Under the pieces are notes generated by a model, which made no database searches, had not been told where the DNA came from, and was given only the letters and a program-made list of their open reading frames with translations. A DNA stretch of 64,000 nucleotides from CAVOGJ01 sp963700865 (GTDB lineage: Bacteria > Planctomycetota > Planctomycetia > Pirellulales > Pirellulaceae), in the NCBI GenBank assembly GCA_963700865.1, contig CAVOZC010000016.1, positions 124,001 through 188,000 of the forward strand. The letters run 5' to 3'. The position numbers were made by a program, and so were the translations under genes. This document shows, piece after piece, positions 59,221-64,000 of this stretch (position 1 is the stretch's first letter; each line of letters starts with the position of its first letter).

Positions 59221-60725
59221 ATGCGAGAGGATGACCCAGCGGTTCCGACAAGCCAGCGGCGATCACGCAGCGCGGGCCTCCTCATGCTGGGAGTCTGGTC
59301 CCTTCTCTCGGTGCACCAGGTCGCGGCCGGACCCGACGCTGTCACGCGCCGGCCGAATGTCATCTTGATCGTCGCGGACGACCTGGGCTACGGGGAACTT
59401 GGTTGCTACGGTCAGGCCATCATCAAGACACCGCATCTTGACGGGCTCGCCGAGAAGGGGATGCGCTTCACCCAGTTCTACGCCGGCAGCCCGGTGTGCG
59501 CCCCTCTCGCTGCGTCTTGTTGACCGGCAAGCACACGGGGCACGCGTTTGTGCGCGACAATCGTGAGATGCAGCCCGAGGGGCAGCTGCCGTTGCCGGCG
59601 GAAGAAATCACGCTCGGGGAACGGTTTCATTCGGCCGGCTATGCCACGGCCGCGATTGGCAAATGGGGCTTGGGCATGGTCGACACCACGGGCGATCCCA
59701 AGCGGCAGGGGTTCGACCTGTTTTTCGGCTACCACTGTCAGCGCCACGCGCACAATCACTATCCACGCTTTCTCAGGCGGAATTCGACTCGTGTCGCGCT
59801 GGACGGAAACACCGGCGACGCCACGGGTGCCAGCTATGCGCAGGATCGTTTTCGTGAGGAGGCGCTCTCCTTTATCCGGTCGCATCAGGATACGCCTTTT
59901 TTCCTCTACCTCCCCTTCGCCGTGCCTCACTTGGGAATTCAGGTACCCGAGGCGTCGCTGGCCGAGTATGTCGGTCAGATTCCGGAAGCCGATTACGAAC
60001 ATCGTGGCTACCGGCGTCATCCGTACCCACGAGCCGGCTACGCGGCCATGGTCTCCCATCTGGATCGCGACGTCGGCCAACTGCTGGCGCTGCTGGAAGA
60101 ATTGTCTCTGAACGAAACGACGCTGGTCATATTCACGTCTGACAATGGCCCCACGTACGACCGCCTGGGTGGTTCGGATTCTGATTTCTTTCAAAGTGCG
60201 GGGCGCTTGCGCGGTCGTAAGGGGAGTGTCTACGAGGGGGGATTACGGGTGCCGCTGCTGGTGCAGTGGACCGGACAGGTAGCCGCGGGAACGACGACGG
60301 ATCAGGTGGCCGGTTTCTGCGACATGACGGCAACTCTGGCGGATCTGGTCGGCCTTCCGACGAATACCGTGCCCTCGGATGGGATCAGCTTCGCGGCGAC
60401 GCTCCGCGGCGAAGCGCCCCAGCCGCGGCATGAGCTGATGTACTGGGAATTTCCCGCGTATGGGGGCCAGCAGGCCGCGCGAAGTGGCGACTGGAAGCTG
60501 GTGCGAACTGGTTTGCAACGCGGCGCTGCCGCCCTCGAGCCAGCCGTGGAGCTCTATGACCTGGCGTCGGATGCAGCCGAAACGGTCAACGTGGCCCCGC
60601 AAAATCCAGCCGTTGTTGAAAAAATGTTGGCAGAAATGCAGCGCCAACATATACCTTCCAAGGAGTTTCCGTTTGCCCGGTTGGATGACGAGGCGGCAGG
60701 CGGTACGGTGGCGCGGGATAACTAG
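59221..60725 (+). CDS. Secreted sulfatase, frameshift within the active-site motif
   Basis: The start at 59221 has a GGGGAG upstream; the signal is GLLMLGVWSLLSVHQ. The first frame reads RRPNVILIVADDLGYGELGC and AGSPVCAP and stops at 59521. One missing C in the run at about 59505 restores the formylglycine motif CAPSRCVLLTGKHTGH in the next frame, which then runs through AAIGKWGLG, FLYLPFAVPHLG and VIFTSDNGP to the stop at 60725. With the base restored the enzyme is a complete ~501-residue type I sulfatase with all expected metal and catalytic positions. The Cys-type motif needs a formylglycine-generating enzyme or anSME; neither is in the window. Substrate unknown. Confidence 0.9.
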
Positions 60726-60777
60726 CGAGGGGCCCCCGACGCGGGACAGAGCAGGAATTGGGCGAGGTACACGAAAG

Positions 60778-61230
60778 ATGTCAAAGGCCAGAAACGTATT
60801 GGGAACCGAATTGAGGCCTTGTAGTGTGGAGCCAATGACCGGCTTTTACCGCAATGGCTGCTGCGATACCGGCGGGGAGGATGTCGGGCTGCATCTGGTG
60901 TGTGCGGAGATGACCGACGAGTTTTTGGCCTTTTCCAAATCACGCGGCAATGACCTGAGCACGCCCAATCCGCTTTACGATTTTGCGGGCCTGCAAGCGG
61001 GCGATTACTGGTGCCTGTGCGCCTTGCGCTGGAAAGAGGCGTATGAGGCGGGGCAGGCACCACGAGTCATTCTGGAAGCCACACATATCTCGATGCTGGA
61101 ATTCGTTGATCTTGAGGTACTCCGCGAATACGCGGTGGACGACGAAGCTGATCGGCAGGACGACAATGCCACGTTGCCGACTCAGGCGGCCACAGCCAGC
61201 ACTTCCGCCAGAGCCGGCTTGGGCGGCTAA
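60778..61230 (+). CDS. DUF2237 family protein
   Basis: The ATG at 60778 gives 150 residues. The family core is unmistakable: GFYRNGCCDTGGEDVGLHLV, EFLAFSKSRGNDLSTPNP, GDYWCLCALRWKEAYEAG and VILEATHISMLEFV. The last ~30 residues are low-complexity Ala/Thr. No function is known for the family. The stop overlaps that of the convergent deacylase gene by 4 bp. Confidence 0.9.
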   Translation: MSKARNVLGTELRPCSVEPMTGFYRNGCCDTGGEDVGLHLVCAEMTDEFLAFSKSRGNDLSTPNPLYDFAGLQAGDYWCLCALRWKEAYEAGQAPRVILEATHISMLEFVDLEVLREYAVDDEADRQDDNATLPTQAATASTSARAGLGG

Positions 61231-61676
61231 AACAACTTCTGGCTGTCGAGCAACAGCGTCACCGGTCCGTCGTTGACCAGTTCGATCTGCATGTTCGCCT
61301 GGAAGATCCCCGTGGCCACGGGAACGCCGAAGCCGGCGATGGCCGCGACGCATTGTTCGTACAACTCCTCGGCGCGCGGTGGATCCGCGGCCGCCACGAA
61401 CGACGGGCGTCGTCCCTTGCGACAATCACCCATGAGCGTGAATTGACTGACCACCAGCACACTCCCCCCGATATCCAGCAAGCCGAGATTCATTTTTCCG
61501 TCCGCGTCATTAAACACGCGCAGATGGGCGATTTTCTTGGCAAGTTGTGCCACGTCCGCCGCGGTATCCTCGTGACCGACGCCCAGCAGCACGAACAGAC
61601 CTTTTTCGATCTCTCCCACCACCTCGTCCCCCACGCGCACGACGGCGCGCCGCACCCGCTGCACGCACGCTCTCAT
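61227..61676 (-). CDS. dtd: D-aminoacyl-tRNA deacylase (DTD)
   Basis: The ATG at 61676 gives 149 residues starting MRACVQRVRRAVVRVGDE; the start overlaps the preceding stop as ATGA. It shows the SQFTLMGDCRKGRRPSF loop and the closing NDGPVTLLLD, both active-site signatures (SQFTL and the cross-subunit GP motif). It hydrolyses D-amino acids (and glycine mischarged on tRNA-Ala) from tRNA. Length and order match the family. Confidence 0.95.
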   Translation of the reverse strand: MRACVQRVRRAVVRVGDEVVGEIEKGLFVLLGVGHEDTAADVAQLAKKIAHLRVFNDADGKMNLGLLDIGGSVLVVSQFTLMGDCRKGRRPSFVAAADPPRAEELYEQCVAAIAGFGVPVATGIFQANMQIELVNDGPVTLLLDSQKLF

Positions 61677-62359
61677 GACGGTTCCGCCGGCACGGTGTCC
61701 GGTTCGATGGCCAGCCCTCGCGCCGAGCGGACGTTGCGAACTTCCTGCATGATATCTGAAATCAGCCGGTAGTTCTGTTCGATGCCCAGGAATTGAAACC
61801 AGCAAGCCACCGCAATGACAATGGTGCCGCCACAGGCGACGACGAGATGAGGCCGCACCCAGTCCGACGTTGAATCACGCAGCGTGCCGGGGTCCGCCGC
61901 GGCTCCGAGAGCCGAGATAGTGAGGACCGTGACAATGCCCAGAATGGACCAGGGAAAGGTCCTCCGCTTCAGCGCCGCAGCTCGGTTGTCGAAGGTCGAG
62001 GCCAGCTCGTAAGTTTCAGCGACTTCGCGGCACCATCTGCCGGTGCCAATGAAATAGGTCACGCACAGGCTATTCACCAGGACCGTTACGAGCGCTGCCA
62101 ACACGCCGCACAGTCCATGCAGCCGCGCCCGCTCCTGTACGAGCCGCAACTGGTCGGTCACCTTCCGCAGCTTTGCCTGCGAATCATCCACGCTGGCCGG
62201 GGTGGCGTCGATCGAATTGCGGGCCGCCGCCCATGCCGCTTGGGCCACACGGTACTCCGCCGATACGCCGTTGTAGTCACCTCCCGTCAGACCCAGGTAG
62301 AGGTTGAAGCACAGCAGCACCAGCGAGGAGATGGCAAGCCCTAAAAAGACGCGCGTCAT
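61673..62359 (-). CDS. Membrane protein of unknown function
   Basis: The protein has 228 residues with four hydrophobic segments (about 3-22, 85-110, 140-160, 172-192). A charged helical loop (AAWAARNSIDATPASVDDSQ and QAKLRKVTDQLRLVQERARL) separates the first two. No known family recognised. It lies upstream of dtd with an ATGA overlap, so the two are co-translated; a direct link to tRNA editing is not suggested by the sequence. Confidence 0.75.
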   Translation of the reverse strand: MTRVFLGLAISSLVLLCFNLYLGLTGGDYNGVSAEYRVAQAAWAAARNSIDATPASVDDSQAKLRKVTDQLRLVQERARLHGLCGVLAALVTVLVNSLCVTYFIGTGRWCREVAETYELASTFDNRAAALKRRTFPWSILGIVTVLTISALGAAADPGTLRDSTSDWVRPHLVVACGGTIVIAVACWFQFLGIEQNYRLISDIMQEVRNVRSARGLAIEPDTVPAEPS

Positions 62360-62457
62360 GGGTGCATCTCAGACGATCATCAGCAACGGAAACGAAACAC
62401 CGCGGGCGCTTGCGCTCGCGAAGGGAAACTGATGCGAATCGTGGATTCGCGAAAACA

Positions 62458-62658
62458 CTACATCGAGAGCGACCGCGGAGGATGGTATTCGTCTTCCTCG
62501 TTTTCCACGGGAGGCAGCGTAAACACGCGGTACAGACAAAAACCGAGCAAGGTAAGAACCGTACCCACGGACAGACACATCACCGTCAAGCCGGCCGCAT
62601 TCAGCGTGGTCGGAGGCGGCTGCTCAACCTGAGCTAACAACCAAAAGGTGTCGAGCAT
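62458..62658 (-). CDS. Small membrane partner of the sodium symporter (MetS-like position)
   Basis: The ATG at 62658 lies 11 bp past the stop of the NSS transporter and gives 66 residues with one membrane helix (VMCLSVGTVLTLLGFCLYRV) and an acidic C-tail (PVENEEDEYHPP). Small single-helix proteins encoded right after NSS transporters (MetS in Corynebacterium) are known partners; similarity here is by position and topology, not by clear sequence. Confidence 0.7.
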   Translation of the reverse strand: MLDTFWLLAQVEQPPPTTLNAAGLTVMCLSVGTVLTLLGFCLYRVFTLPPVENEEDEYHPPRSLSM

Positions 62659-62668
62659 GGCAAAATCC

Positions 62669-64000
62669 TCAGTTGGGCTCCTTGGCGAATGCGGCAGCGA
62701 ATCTGCCCTGCTTTTCCCAACGCACGCCGGCAAAATGGATCATCACCAACAGTAGTGCCAGGAACAGGCCGATAAAGGCCACCGAGCGGAACGCCACCGG
62801 ATCATTGGTGATTTGGTGAATATAGCCGTAGGTGGTTTCCTGCGTCTCAGGATTGACCTTGTTGGGAAGGTTCTGCACGCAAAACATGATGAAAATGATC
62901 CCCAGGTAGAGCGGCACGACGTATTTGAGCATGTATTGGACCAGGCGGGGAATCCGCATCTGCGCCCCGTGATGGGCCTCGATTTCACCCCGCTCGATGC
63001 CGAAGACCCAGCCATAAATGGCGGCTTGAATCATCGCCAGCACATAGATCAAGAACGTACCGATCCAGAAATCAAATGTGTCGAGTGCCTTCAGGCCCTT
63101 GGAGTAATACACCACAAAGGCCGCACCGGCCAGCGACATGATGCCCAGCAACAGGGCCGAGGCGGGCCTCCGCAAACCAAAGCCTTCCTCAAAAAAGGCG
63201 ATGACCGGCTGCAGCATCGAAAGGCTGCTCGTAATCGCCGCCAGAAATAACATGGCAAACCACAAAAAGCCAAATAGTTGCCCGGCCGGCATTTGAGCGA
63301 AGACGTTCGGCAAGGCATTGAAGCCGAGTGAAAAGGTTCCAAATGTGGCGACCGAGGCACCGAGAAATATAAACGCCGCCGGCAGCGTGATCAGGCCCCC
63401 CAGGCAAACTTCGAAAAATTCATTCATGCTGCAGGCCGTCAGGCCACTCAGCACCACGTCGTCCTTCTTGGAAAGATAGCTGGCGTAATTGATGATCACA
63501 CCAAACCCCACCGACAGGCTAAAGAAGATCTGCCCCGACGCGGCGAGCCACGTCTTCGGATCACTCAGGGCCGAAAGATCGGGATTCCACATGAATCCCA
63601 GTCCAGCGCGAACATCCTCGCTATCAAGCGTCAACACGCGAACCAGCACGCACAAGGCGCAGACGATCATCAGGGGAATCGCGAATTTGCAAAACGTCTC
63701 GATGCCGTTCGCCACGCCCCGATAGATCAAGAAGAAATTCAAGACAAACGTGATGACGATGAAGGTCAGGAGCTGCCGGCCTCCGCCGTAGATCCAGCCG
63801 TTCTCCTGATTGCCCACGAAGGCATCAAAGAATTGATTGTAACGCGCCGGATCGCTGCCCAGCATGAGCGTCCCCCGCGCGTAGTGGAACGCATATCCCA
63901 GACACCATGCTTCAATCACGATGTAATACATGTAAATGACGAGCGGGATCAGCAACGCGAAGACGCTCAAGTAGCGAGCCCGCGGTGAGCGGCAAGCCAC
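62669..64000 (-). CDS. Sodium:neurotransmitter symporter (NSS/SNF family), 5' end outside window
   Basis: 443 residues are visible and the frame is open at the right edge, so the N-terminus with the first helices is missing. About ten helices remain. Motifs such as AASGQIFFSLSVGFGVIINY and LDTFDFWIGTFLIYVLAMIQ match LeuT-fold NSS transporters, which take up amino acids or related compounds with Na+. A ~30-residue hydrophobic end (VAFIGLFLALLLVMIHFAG) is followed by a short charged tail. Substrate cannot be read from this part. Confidence 0.92.
   Translation of the reverse strand: MACRSPRARYLSVFALLIPLVIYMYYIVIEAWCLGYAFHYARGTLMLGSDPARYNQFFDAFVGNQENGWIYGGGRQLLTFIVITFVLNFFLIYRGVANGIETFCKFAIPLMIVCALCVLVRVLTLDSEDVRAGLGFMWNPDLSALSDPKTWLAASGQIFFSLSVGFGVIINYASYLSKKDDVVLSGLTACSMNEFFEVCLGGLITLPAAFIFLGASVATFGTFSLGFNALPNVFAQMPAGQLFGFLWFAMLFLAAITSSLSMLQPVIAFFEEGFGLRRPASALLLGIMSLAGAAFVVYYSKGLKALDTFDFWIGTFLIYVLAMIQAAIYGWVFGIERGEIEAHHGAQMRIPRLVQYMLKYVVPLYLGIIFIMFCVQNLPNKVNPETQETTYGYIHQITNDPVAFRSVAFIGLFLALLLVMIHFAGVRWEKQGRFAAAFAKEPN

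Noticed and set aside
1..64000. tRNA and rRNA genes
   Set aside because: No cloverleaf-like or rRNA-like stretch was recognised by eye; a covariance-model scan would be decisive.

Overview
The window looks like chromosomal DNA of a planctomycete, most likely of the order Pirellulales. This is inferred from gene content. It carries planctomycete cytochrome/DUF1549/DUF1553 proteins, DUF1501, DUF1559 pseudopilin-like protein, DUF1080, ThuA, sulfatase, TIGR03790-like and DUF1570 proteins, and a surface protein with the LESRxVLA-type N-terminal motif. Most genes lie on the minus strand. No rRNA, tRNA, integrase, transposase or CRISPR array was recognised.

Layout. 1-8990: two large secreted cytochrome/DUF1549/DUF1553 proteins flanking a DUF1501 protein. 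9439-12180: an array of about seven direct repeats of about 405 bp, each unit holding a 21-bp inverted pair; no gene is supported there. 12354-13397: a DinB-like protein and an ABA4-like (DUF4281) membrane protein. 13405-22654: one giant, heavily frameshifted polyketide synthase with order KS-AT-DH-psiKR-ER-KR-ACP-C-R, ending in a thioester reductase. 22655-23764: non-coding with short palindromes. 23765-35307: DUF1080, SGNH hydrolase, a redoxin/cytochrome/copper-monooxygenase fusion, an ABC exporter, a divergent NRAMP-like transporter, an SDR, a DUF1559/lipoprotein pair and ThuA. 35367-42344: an OPT transporter with a small membrane partner, two small proteins, a rhomboid-like protein lacking the catalytic serine, and an ABC-2 exporter pair. 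42542-44392: a repeat-rich surface protein. 44717-55160: a tightly packed, mostly overlapping glycan/export cluster (GT2, GT4, flippase-like, HlyD-like, TPR membrane protein, GT-C glycosyltransferase with a large periplasmic insert, methyltransferase). 55488-60725: DUF1570 metallopeptidase-like, TIGR03790-like protein and a sulfatase. 60778-64000: DUF2237, D-aminoacyl-tRNA deacylase, a membrane protein, and a sodium:neurotransmitter symporter cut by the window edge with a small one-helix partner.

Quality of the sequence. Many genes have single-base frameshifts that leave all expected motifs readable in adjacent frames (DUF1501, PKS, SGNH, ABC-2 pair, GT-C, HlyD, GT4, DUF1570, sulfatase and others). 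The simplest reading is indel errors in the assembly. However, the PKS carries roughly nine or ten in 9.25 kb, clearly more than the rest, so real decay of that gene is not excluded. Coordinates of frameshifted genes span the reconstructed gene; their lengths are not multiples of three.
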